DNA of 64,000 nt from Tectiglobus sp965224045 (GTDB taxonomy: Bacteria; Pseudomonadota; Alphaproteobacteria; Rhizobiales; Hyphomicrobiaceae), in contig CBDCYD010000016.1 of NCBI GenBank assembly GCA_965224045.1, positions 1,240,001 through 1,304,000 of the forward strand, in the 5' to 3' direction. The position numbers were made by a program, and so were the translations under genes. The notes below the pieces were generated by a model. It was not told the origin of the DNA. It did not search any database and saw nothing but the letters and a program-made list of their open reading frames with translations. Of the stretch, positions 18,667 through 27,758 are shown piece by piece; within the stretch, counting starts at the first letter, position 1; every line of letters starts with the position of its first letter.

Positions 18667-19542
18667 GTGCGGCAGGGACGGTGCACGGTGTTTTCGATAT
18701 TCGCCAATCAGGCTGATGAAACCGGTGCACAGCGGGTTAGGCGGCCGGCATGGGACGTGCGGGCGATGTTGCATGGCGATGTCGAGCCGGTACTCGCCAT
18801 CATTCAAGATCATGATGAGGACGACGCCGACGAGGCGCGTGAGACGTTCGCGCGCGGTGTGTCCGGCCATCTCGTGGCGGTCGACGACAACGAGGTGGTG
18901 GGTGTCACCGGTGCCGCATTTGATGACGAGGCGGAAAGTGCATGCTGGCTTTCCTGGACCTATGTCAAAGACACGCATCGCGGCAAAGGCGTTGGACGGG
19001 ATCTGGTGTATACGCTTCTGCAAGAGATGCGCTGCGACGGTGTCACCAGGCTCTTCATGTCGACAGGCGACTATCGCGAGAATGGTGTCGATGTCTATGC
19101 ACCCGCAAAGCGGTTCTATGAATCGCTGGGCGCACGGCTTGAAATGCGGATCGAAGACTACTTCGAGCCTGGTGAGGCCGGGTTTTTTTATGGGCTGTCG
19201 TTGACGGATATTTCGGTCCGAGACGCACCAGCCGCAGGTTATCTCGTGTTTGACGGACTTGGTGTCGTAGACGAGGCGGATCGAGCCGCTTCACTGACGT
19301 GGCGGGAATTTACGGCGGCTGACCGTGACGCTGACCCCGCCGCAGTGCTTGCGCAATTGACCGACGAGGCTGCTGGCGAGGGTGCGCGCTTCCTGATCGC
19401 CGCCTTCCCGTCGGATCTGCGGCAGGGCGCCGAACAGGGGCTGGAAGCGGCCGGCTTTCATCATGCCGGTCAGCTCAGTCACTATTATGGACCTGGCGTG
19501 CACCAGGTTTATTGGCTGCGCCGTTTTTCGGCCTGCGTGTAA
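18667..19542 (+). CDS. GNAT family N-acetyltransferase
   Basis: A 291-residue protein whose first half (about residues 28-175) is a GNAT domain: LVAVDDNEVVGVTG, the acetyl-CoA-binding HRGKGVGRDLVYTLL and FYESLGARLEMR. The second half, about 110 residues, may be a degenerate second GNAT-like domain, since it ends in a comparable GLEAAGFHHAGQL motif. Substrate unknown. The start is uncertain: GTG at 18667 is the longest option and GTG at 18688 is also in frame. Confidence 0.75.
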   Translation: MRQGRCTVFSIFANQADETGAQRVRRPAWDVRAMLHGDVEPVLAIIQDHDEDDADEARETFARGVSGHLVAVDDNEVVGVTGAAFDDEAESACWLSWTYVKDTHRGKGVGRDLVYTLLQEMRCDGVTRLFMSTGDYRENGVDVYAPAKRFYESLGARLEMRIEDYFEPGEAGFFYGLSLTDISVRDAPAAGYLVFDGLGVVDEADRAASLTWREFTAADRDADPAAVLAQLTDEAAGEGARFLIAAFPSDLRQGAEQGLEAAGFHHAGQLSHYYGPGVHQVYWLRRFSACV

Positions 19543-19594
19543 TTTCGTTTAACGGTCGCAATTTTTTGCCGGTTTGTCTTAGTTCTGGACGCCT

Positions 19595-19610
19595 TTAACG
19601 CGGTACTAAC
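19595..19610. promoter_or_regulatory. Possible CtrA-type site
   Basis: TTAA-N7-CTAAC, one mismatch from the CtrA consensus TTAA-N7-TTAAC, about 140 bases before the lipoprotein start at 19752. Such matches occur by chance fairly often, so this is only suggestive. Confidence 0.3.
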
Positions 19611-19751
19611 GAAAAACCACAGAAACGAAAGAAAATATTGGGACAAATTTCCGATAAACGACCTTGCGGGGCGTTTCTACGTCGCGTTCACCACGGATAG
19701 AATTGCGGCGCTTTGAAGTCAATGCGCCGAGATTACAAGGTGCGCGAAACG

Positions 19752-20378
19752 ATGAGAGCAGTAATTGGATTGGTCGCGGTTGCCGGTGCGGCAGCTTTGG
19801 TGGGTGCCTGCAGCGCCGAAAACACACCGAGTTTCATTCGCAAGGGCCCGGACCTTGGCGCTGTTCTGGATCGTACGGCGAAGGCACTGGGAAGCTATCA
19901 AAACTACCTGAAAAAGGTGCAAGCGGCGACGGCGACGGACGCTCACATCAAGGAAATGACCGGTCTGTTCCGGCAGGTCATGAACATGGACCCGAAGCTG
20001 CATCGCACACCGATCGGGATCAATTTGCGCAAAGACGCTTCGTTCATCGGCTTCGAAGACCGCAACAACGACAATGTTCGCGGTGCCGGCGAGAAGAAGC
20101 TGTTCAAGGTCGAGATCGACTATCACGGCCGCCGGCTGATCGCCACCAGCGAAACCTATTCAACGGCCGTGCGTCCGCGCAGCAGTGGCTTCTTCATTGG
20201 GATCTTGATGAACGATTTCGAGAGAAAGCAGCGGGCTGCCGGAATTGACCGGAAGGCGTTCTCGAACCGCAAGATTGCTTCATTGCGCTCATCCAAGAGC
20301 GTTGGCAATCGCTCCGGTGGTCGTCGGTCGCATGCCAGGTCTCGGGCACGCTCCGGCGGCTTGTTCGGCGGCAAGTAA
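19752..20378 (+). CDS. Putative lipoprotein with Arg/Ser-rich tail
   Basis: A 208-residue protein not assigned to a family. The signal ends in lipobox LVGAC, so it is predicted to be lipidated. The middle has a regular helix (LDRTAKALGSYQNYLKKVQ) and DRNNDNVRGAGE, which resembles a calcium-binding loop with acidic positions but lacks a paired site. The last 45 residues are very rich in Arg, Ser and Gly (RSGGRRSHARSRARSGG). ATG at 19752 is chosen because earlier starts would bury the signal. Confidence 0.6.
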   Translation: MRAVIGLVAVAGAAALVGACSAENTPSFIRKGPDLGAVLDRTAKALGSYQNYLKKVQAATATDAHIKEMTGLFRQVMNMDPKLHRTPIGINLRKDASFIGFEDRNNDNVRGAGEKKLFKVEIDYHGRRLIATSETYSTAVRPRSSGFFIGILMNDFERKQRAAGIDRKAFSNRKIASLRSSKSVGNRSGGRRSHARSRARSGGLFGGK

Positions 20379-20543
20379 GCCGAGCATGCCTCACACCGTC
20401 AGGCGCGGAGAAAGTGCAGAGCCCACGCCTGTCCCCGTACGATCAATGGCCCACAGCACGAACCTGCGGCGGATCGATCCGCCGTTGCCCGGTGACGTGC
20501 GCGCCAAACCCAACCGAACCGATTGAACCAGAGGGTAGCCTCC

Positions 20544-22178
20544 ATGACGGATGCCGTAGTTCCAGCGCCGACCGGTCACGCAACGCCAGACCCGGTCGAA
20601 GGCGGCCCGCAGCAGGCGCAGCGTGACGGCTATGGACAGTTGCCGCCTGCGCAATGTGGTGTGCTTCTGTTTTCCATTTCAATCGTCGCTTTATGCGGTA
20701 TCGTCTACGAGTTGATCATCGGTACGGTGTCGAGTTATCTGCTTGGCAACAGTGTCTATCAGTTCTCTTTCACAATCGGCTTTTTTATGTTTGCGATGGG
20801 GATAGGCTCATACCTGAGCAAGTTCCTCGGTGATAATCTGCTTCGAAACTTTATCTATGTGGAAATTCTGCTCGCTTTGGTCGGTGGGATTTGCAGTCTG
20901 ACGTTGTTTTTCGTCTTTCCCTATTCGCCCGGACTGTACCAGGTGACAATGCTCGCCTTCATACTGGCGATTGGTACGCTGGTGGGCCTCGAGATCCCGT
21001 TGCTGACACGCATCCTCGTTCAAACCAGTGGTATGCGGAAGTCGATCGCAAACGTGATGTCGCTCGACTACACCGGGGCGCTTGTCGGCTCGATCGCATT
21101 TCCTTTGATGCTGCTGCCGGGGCTCGGCTTGTTGCGCTCGTCGTTCGCGATCGGTCTCATCAACATTTCGGTGGCGCTTCTGACGGTGGTGTTCCTGTGG
21201 AATGTGCTGGAACGGCCGAGGCGCCTCTTGGCTGTGGTTCTTGCCACCATGGTCTTGCTGATCGGGCTGACGATCGCCGGTGACCGGCTGACGTCCTACG
21301 CCCAGCATCACCTCTACTTCGACAAGGTCCTGTGGAAGAAGCAGACCCCATACCAAAACCTTGTCGTTACCCGGGATTGGAAGCGCAAGGACCTGCGGCT
21401 CTTTATCGATGGCCATATCCAGTTCTCGCAGGTCGATGAACACCGCTATCACGAAGCACTCGTGCATCCCCTAATGAGCCTGCCGGGCAAGGCGGAGACG
21501 GTCCTGGTCATGGGTGGTGGAGACGGTCTGGCCGTTCGCGAAGTGCTCAAGCATGACGGCGTCAGGCGGGTCGACCTGGTCGATCTCGATCCTGAAATGA
21601 CCCGCATGGGACGTGAGTTCTACCCGCTTGTCCTACTCAACAAGGACAGTCTCAGGGACCCGCGCGTCCATGTCTTCAACACCGATGCCTTTGTGTTCGT
21701 GCGCGAGGATGGGCGTCGCTACGACCGCGTGATCCTGGACTTTCCGGACCCTCACAACGAGGCGATCGCCAAGCTCTATTCAATTGAGTTCTATGCCATG
21801 CTGGCGAGGCGCATGGCGGCGGACGGGGCGGTGGCAACGCAAAGCTCATCTCCATTTTTTGCGCGGCGTACGTTCTGGTCGATCGGAGCGACCATGGACC
21901 GGGTGTTCGCGGCGTCGAGGAGCTACAATATCGCGGTGCCGGCATTCGGTATCTGGGGGTTTCATGTGGCGCGCAAGGGCGGGTCGATCCGGCCAAACAA
22001 GATCACGGTTGCAACGCGCTACTTCAGTGACAGCATTTTTGCGGCAGCTCAGGTGTTCGGAAAGGACATCGCGCGCCCGAGCGACGTCCCGGTGAATTCG
22101 ATTTTCGAACCCGTGCTCTATCAGCTTTACCTGCGCGACATTGAAGGTGACCCGACACGGCTTGCCAGCATCAATTAA
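20544..22178 (+). CDS. Membrane protein with spermidine-synthase-like domain
   Basis: A 544-residue protein with two parts. Residues about 40-250 contain six or seven transmembrane helices. Residues about 290-500 are a spermidine synthase/aminopropyltransferase-like Rossmann domain with VLVMGGGDGLAVREVLKH, VDLVDLDPEMT and ILDFPDPHNEAIAKLYS. Fused SpeE-like proteins of this kind are common in bacteria, yet their reaction is mostly unproven. ATG at 20544 is preferred to a TTG at 20523. It seems to stand alone. Confidence 0.8.
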   Translation: MTDAVVPAPTGHATPDPVEGGPQQAQRDGYGQLPPAQCGVLLFSISIVALCGIVYELIIGTVSSYLLGNSVYQFSFTIGFFMFAMGIGSYLSKFLGDNLLRNFIYVEILLALVGGICSLTLFFVFPYSPGLYQVTMLAFILAIGTLVGLEIPLLTRILVQTSGMRKSIANVMSLDYTGALVGSIAFPLMLLPGLGLLRSSFAIGLINISVALLTVVFLWNVLERPRRLLAVVLATMVLLIGLTIAGDRLTSYAQHHLYFDKVLWKKQTPYQNLVVTRDWKRKDLRLFIDGHIQFSQVDEHRYHEALVHPLMSLPGKAETVLVMGGGDGLAVREVLKHDGVRRVDLVDLDPEMTRMGREFYPLVLLNKDSLRDPRVHVFNTDAFVFVREDGRRYDRVILDFPDPHNEAIAKLYSIEFYAMLARRMAADGAVATQSSSPFFARRTFWSIGATMDRVFAASRSYNIAVPAFGIWGFHVARKGGSIRPNKITVATRYFSDSIFAAAQVFGKDIARPSDVPVNSIFEPVLYQLYLRDIEGDPTRLASIN

Positions 22179-22269
22179 GGCCGTGGCGACCTCCTCACAC
22201 CGACCCTGACTTCGATCGCAAGGGAACTCCAAGGCTGCTCCGTGCCCTCCCATCGTTGATGACAGTTGG

Positions 22270-22397
22270 GCGACACGAATTGTCGGATCGGGAGAAGTGA
22301 ATCTCTGCGCGCCCGTGATTTATGGGCTGCAGGCCGAGAGCTTCTCCCCGATGCTGCCGTGTGCCGGCACAAATTCGACATAAGGAACCGTGTCGCG
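22270..22397 (+). promoter_or_regulatory. Candidate structured leader RNA of the metF-like gene
   Basis: The 128 bases before the start codon can fold into a nested structure. The outer stem GCGACACG (22270-22277) pairs with CGTGTCGC (22389-22396), ending one base before the ATG. CGAATT (22276-22281) may pair with AATTCG (22373-22378), sharing two bases with the outer stem. ATCGGGAGAAG (22287-22297) pairs with 22341-22352 with one bulged C, and inside it CTCT/AGAG and GCCC/GGGC close a nine-base loop. A small hairpin TGCCG/CGGCA is at 22355-22369. AAGGA, the probable ribosome site, lies in the loop at 22382-22386. It does not visibly match riboswitch classes I know for this pathway. Confidence 0.45.
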
Positions 22398-23303
22398 ATG
22401 AGCGAAGTCCTTCAATTCCCTCATGCCGGCGCCGTGGCAGCTGAGCCCGTTCATGCGCCCCTGACACCAATTGCACCCCTGGCTCGCAGCTTCTCAATCG
22501 AGGCGACGCCACGCCAGATCAACGGTCTCGCAGACCTCGGTGCCGTGGTGCCGGCCAATACAGAGTTATACGTGCCGTGCCTGCCGGGCTCGGTTTTTTC
22601 GGAAACGGTCGCGGCTTGCCGGACAGCGCAGCAAGCCGGGATGCGGGCCGTGCCGCACATTCCGGCGCGTGCATTGCGGTCACATATGCAGCTCGATAGC
22701 GATTTGGCGGCACTTGCCGCGGCGGGGCTCGACTCGGTGCTGCTGATTGCAGGCGACAATCCGGAAACGGTCGGTCCCTTCAAGAACACGCTGGATGTTC
22801 TGGAGAGCGGGCTTCTTGAAAAACACAATATCTGCCGACTCGGTTTTGCAGGACATCCCGAAGGTCATCCGTTTGCCGAGGATTCTGTTTTGCTGGACGC
22901 CATGCATTCAAAGATCGCGTACGGCCGGGCAACCGCCAGTGAAATCTGGTTCGTGACCCAATTCACATTCGATGCAGGACCGGTCATCACATGGCTCGAT
23001 GGGCTTGCGGATGCCGGTATCAATGCGCCGGTGCGGATCGGTATTCCGGGCCCCGCAAAGCTGCGGTCGCTGTTGAGCTTTGCCATGAAGCTCGGTGTTG
23101 CCAAGTCAGCTCGGGCGCTGAGCCAGCGGCCTGAGACGGCGCGGCTGATGTTCGGGCAATGGACGCCGGACGCCGTGCTGCGTGATCTGGACGGCTATCG
23201 GGCAGCGCGTGCTGGCGGCCTGCTTGCCGGTGTGCACGTCTTTGCGTTCGGAGGACTGGAACATTCGGCGCACTGGATGACGACGGCGGCTCCGGGCGCT
23301 TGA
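22398..23303 (+). CDS. Methylenetetrahydrofolate reductase-like protein
   Basis: A 301-residue TIM-barrel protein of the MetF type, which reduces 5,10-methylene-THF to 5-methyl-THF or works in reverse. Visible features are FSIEATPRQIN near residue 34, PHIPARALRSHMQL, VLLIAGDNPE at the flavin side and WFVTQFTFDAGPVITWL. It is divergent from classical MetF. ATG at 22398 comes directly after the structured leader. The dimethylglycine dehydrogenase-type gene follows 169 bases later on the same strand, so it likely handles the one-carbon units released there. Confidence 0.75.
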   Translation: MSEVLQFPHAGAVAAEPVHAPLTPIAPLARSFSIEATPRQINGLADLGAVVPANTELYVPCLPGSVFSETVAACRTAQQAGMRAVPHIPARALRSHMQLDSDLAALAAAGLDSVLLIAGDNPETVGPFKNTLDVLESGLLEKHNICRLGFAGHPEGHPFAEDSVLLDAMHSKIAYGRATASEIWFVTQFTFDAGPVITWLDGLADAGINAPVRIGIPGPAKLRSLLSFAMKLGVAKSARALSQRPETARLMFGQWTPDAVLRDLDGYRAARAGGLLAGVHVFAFGGLEHSAHWMTTAAPGA

Positions 23304-23397
23304 GGACTAACATCTTCGACGGGTTCGGATGGGCCTGGTCGTTTCGGCAGTTTCGAGTCCTGTGGGCCGGACTGGCGCACGCATGGCTGCGATGGCA

Positions 23398-23425
23398 ATC
23401 TATGCCATGACATCTATGCCATGAC
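23398..23425. repeat. 14-bp tandem direct repeat before the demethylase gene
   Basis: Two exact copies of ATCTATGCCATGAC (23398-23411 and 23412-23425), ending about 47 bases before the start codon at 23473. GATGGCA just upstream is complementary to TGCCAT in the repeat. Position fits an operator, but no regulator is identified. Confidence 0.6.
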
Positions 23426-23472
23426 ATCCGCTTGGCAGTGCCGGTAGAACCTCATCCGGGAGGAGTTTGGCA

Positions 23473-25908
23473 ATGAAATCGCAAGCACGGGCCGTGGTGA
23501 TCGGCGGCGGGGTCGTTGGCGTATCCACGCTCTATCATCTCACGCAGAAGGGATGGTCCGATGTCGTGCTTGTCGAGCGCAAGGAGCTGACGTCCGGTTC
23601 GACGTGGCATGCCGCCGGTCTGCTGCCGCTATTCAACATGAGCTATTCGGTTGGACAGATCCACAAGTATTCCGTGGCACTCTACGAACGGCTTGGGGAA
23701 GAGCTTGGCGAAGATATCGGATTGCGTCAGGTCAGCAATATCCGCTTGGCGATGACCCGGGATCGGATGGATGAGTATCACCAGTATGCCGGGGTGGCGA
23801 ATACGATTGGCGTGACGGTGGAGTTTCTCTCTCCGGACGAGGTCAAAGCACTTTGGCCGCTATGCGTCACCGATGGATTGATCGGTGCGATCCGTCATCC
23901 GAGGGACGGTTACATACAACCTGCGGACCTGACCCAGGCGATGGCGCGACAAGCGCGTGCCGGCGGCGCGCAGATCTATCGCGAGACAACTGTCGTTGGT
24001 ATCGAGCAAAAGGCCAGTGGTGAGTGGCTGGTGAAGACGGACAAGGGCGATATCACGGCTGAGCACGTGATTTCCGCGACCGGCAACTTCGCGCGCCAGA
24101 CCGGGGCGATGGTTGGTCTCGACATCCCCGTCATTCCGGTCGAGCACCAGTACATCGTCACGGAGCCGCATCCCGAGATCAAGGAACGTCAAGCGCAAGG
24201 GCTTCCGGAGATGGGTGTTTTGCGGGAGTCGGATGGGTCCTGGTACATGCGCGAAGAGGCGGGCGGCCTCATCCTCGGACCATACGAGGTCGGTGCGCCG
24301 GCCTGCTACGTCGATGGGCCTGATCCGGAAAGCAAGTACGAGCTTTTCCAGGAGGACATCGAACGGCTCAGCCCGCATATCGAGTCTGCCATTCGCCGGG
24401 TTCCGGCATTCGGTGAACTCGGCATCAAGGAGGTCTACAACGGGGCGATCGCCTATACGCCGGATGGCAATCCGATCGTCGGTCCGGCCTGGGGGTTGAA
24501 GAATTTCTGGCTCAATGAAGGCCACAGCTTCGGTGTGACGGCGGCCGGCGGAGCGGGCTGGCAATTGGCGGAATGGATCGTCGAGGGCGAACCGACCATC
24601 GACATGCTGGGTGTCGATCCCCGGCGGTTCGGAGACTATGCAACCAAGGGCTATTTGATCACTAAGAACGAGGAAGCCTACGCCAACGTCTTCACCGTGC
24701 ACTACCCGGATGAAGAGCGCGCGGCTGGGCGGCCGTTGCGCACGGCACCTTGCTATGAGCGCTTGCGTGATCTCGGTGCCGTGTTCGGGCAGAAGTTCGG
24801 GTGGGAGCGAGCGAACTGGTTTGCGCCAAAGGGCACGGCGCAGGAAGACCACTGGTCGTTCCGGCGTTCGAAGTGGTTCGAGCACGTTGGTAACGAATGC
24901 CGCAACGTCAGCGAGAACGTCGGGATACTCGATATGACGGCGTTTGCGAAGGCGCGGGTGAGCGGGCCCGGAGCCGAAGCCTTCCTTGACCATCTGGTGG
25001 CAAACCGCATTCCGAAGAAGGCTGGCAGTATCGTGCTGGCGCACGCGCTCGCGCCTCGCGGCGGCGTGCATTCCGAGTTTTCCATCATGCGGGAGGGTGA
25101 GCAGAGCTTTTATCTGGTCTCGGCCGGTGTCTACCAGCGCCTCGATCACGACTGGCTCAGACAACACATGCCGCGGGACGGTTCGGTGCAGTTCGAGAAT
25201 CTGACCAATGCAATGGGTGTGCTGGTGGTTGCCGGCCCGAAGGCGCGCGAACTGATGCAGCGTGTCTCGCGGGATGATTTCTCGAATGCGGGTTTCCGGT
25301 GGCTCACTGGCAAAGACGTTGTCGTCAACCTGGCGCCGTGCAAGGCGATGCGGGTCAACTTCGTCGGCGAACTGGGTTGGGAATTGCATCATCCGATCGA
25401 GTATCAAAACCACATCTTCGATGCGCTTTGGGCCACCGGGCAGGACCTCGGACTGAAACCGTTTGGAATTAGGGCTATGGATTCTCTCAGGATCGAAAAG
25501 TCCTACCGCATGCCGGGGGCGGAATTGTCGATTGAGTATGCCGCGCTCGAGTCCGGGCTCAATCGTTTCGTCAACCTGAACAAAGGCGATTTCGTTGGTC
25601 GGGACGGCCTCACGCAATGGCAGGAACGCGGGTTTGCCAACGCGTTCGTGACGCTCGAGGTGCACGACACCAAGGATGCCGACCCGGTCGGCAACAATCC
25701 GATCTACAAGAACGGCGAGGTTGTCGGTCGGGTGACCAGCGGCAATTTCGGTTTCCGCCTGGGCAAGTCGCTGGCGCTGGCGATGGTGGCACCTGAGGTG
25801 TCGGCGGCGGGCAGTCAGCTCGAAATCGATATTCTGGGCGACCGTTTCCCGGCCACGATCGTCGAGGAAAGTCCGTTCGATCCGCAAAACGAGCGGTTGC
25901 GCGCCTGA
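23473..25908 (+). CDS. Dimethylglycine/sarcosine dehydrogenase-type flavoprotein with GcvT domain
   Basis: An 811-residue enzyme of the DMGDH/SARDH family. The N-terminal FAD domain has the dinucleotide fold VVIGGGVVG (8-16) and GSTWHAAGLLP, where His46 matches the residue that covalently holds FAD in mammalian enzymes. The C-terminal part, from about residue 430, is a GcvT-like tetrahydrofolate domain (FGIRAMDSLRIEKSYRMPG, GRVTSGNFG). It would demethylate a methylated glycine and pass formaldehyde to THF. ATG at 23473 is chosen because GGAGG lies nine bases ahead. The adjacent MetF-like gene supports a one-carbon role; the exact substrate is open. Confidence 0.85.
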   Translation: MKSQARAVVIGGGVVGVSTLYHLTQKGWSDVVLVERKELTSGSTWHAAGLLPLFNMSYSVGQIHKYSVALYERLGEELGEDIGLRQVSNIRLAMTRDRMDEYHQYAGVANTIGVTVEFLSPDEVKALWPLCVTDGLIGAIRHPRDGYIQPADLTQAMARQARAGGAQIYRETTVVGIEQKASGEWLVKTDKGDITAEHVISATGNFARQTGAMVGLDIPVIPVEHQYIVTEPHPEIKERQAQGLPEMGVLRESDGSWYMREEAGGLILGPYEVGAPACYVDGPDPESKYELFQEDIERLSPHIESAIRRVPAFGELGIKEVYNGAIAYTPDGNPIVGPAWGLKNFWLNEGHSFGVTAAGGAGWQLAEWIVEGEPTIDMLGVDPRRFGDYATKGYLITKNEEAYANVFTVHYPDEERAAGRPLRTAPCYERLRDLGAVFGQKFGWERANWFAPKGTAQEDHWSFRRSKWFEHVGNECRNVSENVGILDMTAFAKARVSGPGAEAFLDHLVANRIPKKAGSIVLAHALAPRGGVHSEFSIMREGEQSFYLVSAGVYQRLDHDWLRQHMPRDGSVQFENLTNAMGVLVVAGPKARELMQRVSRDDFSNAGFRWLTGKDVVVNLAPCKAMRVNFVGELGWELHHPIEYQNHIFDALWATGQDLGLKPFGIRAMDSLRIEKSYRMPGAELSIEYAALESGLNRFVNLNKGDFVGRDGLTQWQERGFANAFVTLEVHDTKDADPVGNNPIYKNGEVVGRVTSGNFGFRLGKSLALAMVAPEVSAAGSQLEIDILGDRFPATIVEESPFDPQNERLRA

Positions 25909-26257
25909 ACGGCGAGAATTCTTAGCTAGTTGTCTATGCGTGCAGTCGTTCGCCAGGTTGCCCGCTGGCACGCCGGCGACCGAGCAAGCCAAACGTTGCT
26001 CTCGGTCCGTCGTACGTGGGCCGGATTGGCGCGGGCTGTGCGTTGCTTATCCACAACTCACCAAATCGTCCAGCAATTGCCACAATTTTTCCGCTTCGCG
26101 CCCCAATTGCCGCCGTCCTTCGGCCGCCGTTGAACGGCAAAAATTCGAAGGGTCCTGTAAGGGTTCCGTTAACGGTGCATGCTGTAAACGTTAACGAGTG
26201 GAAACCTGACTTGACCTGTAATTGGGGGCGAAAACGCTCTGACGGGTGGGAGTGTTC
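25909..26257. other. Intergenic region with DnaA-box-like and GTTAAC motifs
   Basis: No gene seen in about 350 bases. It contains one perfect TTATCCACA nonamer (26046-26054, DnaA-box consensus) and two palindromes, CCGTTAACGG (26165-26174) and CGTTAACG (26188-26195), about 60 to 95 bases before the downstream start. They may be control sites for the wall-hydrolase-like gene. A single DnaA box is not evidence for an origin. Confidence 0.4.
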
Positions 26258-27598
26258 ATGAAGTATTTTGGCAGCGCAGCAACCGCAATTTGCTTGAGCC
26301 TGTGGTGTTCGCCTAGCCAGGCGGCCATTCCTGAAGTCCTGCTTTCGCCGGCCAATCAACCGCCTAGTTGCGCGACACCGGGACGTCTCATGGCGTTCGT
26401 CAAGTCTCGCAATCCGGCGCTACGCGCCAGGTTCCAGAACATTGCCGTGGACTATATGCGCCTCGGTGAAGCCCTGAACATCCGCTGGGACTTTGCGTTC
26501 TTCCAAATGTTGCTTGAGACGGCCAGTCTCAAGTTCAACGGCGATGTGCACTGGTCGCAGAACAACTTTGCCGGGCTTGGGGCCACAGGCGGCGGCGTTA
26601 AGGGTGAGCGGTTCGCCAGTGTTTCGGATGGCGTTCGCGCGCATCTCGAGCATCTCTTGATCTATGCGGGTGTCCATGTCGACAATCCTATTGCCGATCG
26701 CACGCGCAAGGTGCAGGCCTGGAAAATTCTCAACAAGTGGCAACGCTCGATACGCGGTGCAATGACGTTCGGCCATATCGGTCAGAAATGGGCGCCGGGC
26801 GATCGCGGTTATGCCGCCGATATCAAATCCATCAGCGATGCGTTTTATTCGGGCCACTGCCGACGCGCCGACCCGCAGCCAGACCTGCTGGCCCAAGCGC
26901 GGCGCGGGCGCAATCAAAAGGTTGCTGCCGCCACGACGCCAGCCGCCAAAAAGACGCCGTCAGCGCTGACCAATCGGGCATCACTCGGTGCCTCGACAGT
27001 CTATAGGCGGCAGGATCCTTCAACGCAGGCACCGCTCACGAGTGGTCAGACCGCGTCAAATCAGCAGATCGGACGCGCCCAGCTGCCGAAGACCAAGCTC
27101 AACAGCAAAATCAAAGTCCTGAACCGCACGGCGCCACCGGCGGCCAAAACCACCAATTCGACATCTGTCAGTGGTGTCCAAAAGCAGGCTGGCCAAGCGC
27201 AAACGCGTACGGGCACGGCGACGAAATCGAAGCAAGTTGCAAGTGCGGGGCATCTGGCAGCTAAGTTCGCGACACCTTGGCTCAACCCGGCAACGCGCCA
27301 GAATAGCAGTGATGGCGCGGCCAATGGATCGCGCAGCGGCAAGAAGGCCAAAGCCAAGAAGGCTCCGACGAAGTGCCGGGTCTGGACGGCGAGTTATGGT
27401 GGCCAGAAAGCGATCATCATCAAGTCTGCGGATACCTCGCACGTGAATTACACGGTGCTCGACGTCAACGCGGGCCGTGAAAGACAAGAAGCTGCTGCCT
27501 ATATCGCGGCCTACGCGCAGGGCGGTAAAAAAATCGGTGAGTTCAAATCCCAAACGCTGGCGTTGGACAAGGCGTTCAAACTTTGTCCGGAAGGCTGA
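26258..27598 (+). CDS. Secreted glucosaminidase-like protein, paralog 1
   Basis: A 446-residue exported protein. After a signal peptide ending around PSQAA, residues about 30-205 resemble a glucosaminidase (GH73-like, lysozyme-fold) domain: RWDFAFFQMLLETASLKF, WSQNNFAGLGATGGG and SVSDGVRAHLEHLLIYA; the Glu in LLETA is the likely acid. A low-complexity linker of about 150 residues rich in Lys, Ala, Thr and Gln follows, and the last 85 residues begin CRVWTASYGGQKAI and end with Cys, a domain shared with the next gene. ATG at 26258 is preferred. It probably trims peptidoglycan in the periplasm. Confidence 0.8.
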   Translation: MKYFGSAATAICLSLWCSPSQAAIPEVLLSPANQPPSCATPGRLMAFVKSRNPALRARFQNIAVDYMRLGEALNIRWDFAFFQMLLETASLKFNGDVHWSQNNFAGLGATGGGVKGERFASVSDGVRAHLEHLLIYAGVHVDNPIADRTRKVQAWKILNKWQRSIRGAMTFGHIGQKWAPGDRGYAADIKSISDAFYSGHCRRADPQPDLLAQARRGRNQKVAAATTPAAKKTPSALTNRASLGASTVYRRQDPSTQAPLTSGQTASNQQIGRAQLPKTKLNSKIKVLNRTAPPAAKTTNSTSVSGVQKQAGQAQTRTGTATKSKQVASAGHLAAKFATPWLNPATRQNSSDGAANGSRSGKKAKAKKAPTKCRVWTASYGGQKAIIIKSADTSHVNYTVLDVNAGRERQEAAAYIAAYAQGGKKIGEFKSQTLALDKAFKLCPEG

Positions 27599-27758
27599 AA
27601 CTGTCCGTCCAGGGCCAATTCGCCAACACCATTGTGACCGAGTGACCTGCGCGCGATGAGCGTGGAGGCGGCTCTTCGGGTCGGTCGCCGTACTGCGATC
27701 ATGACGGGACCCGGCTGAACCGGCGCGTTGCCGCCGCATCGAGTGGAGGCAACCGTCC

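Noticed and set aside
22311..22335. SAM-II-like string GTGATTTAT...CTGCAG in the metF-like leader
   Set aside because: The matching second stem strand and the GCTAAA pseudoknot element are missing, so it is kept only as an unassigned structured leader.
23860..25992. 710-codon open frame antisense to the DMGDH-type gene
   Set aside because: It mirrors a well-supported gene in a G+C-rich sequence; the product shows no family features and is rich in Arg and His.
26046..26054. Replication origin suggested by a perfect DnaA box
   Set aside because: Only one box is present, with no AT-rich unwinding region or origin-linked genes.
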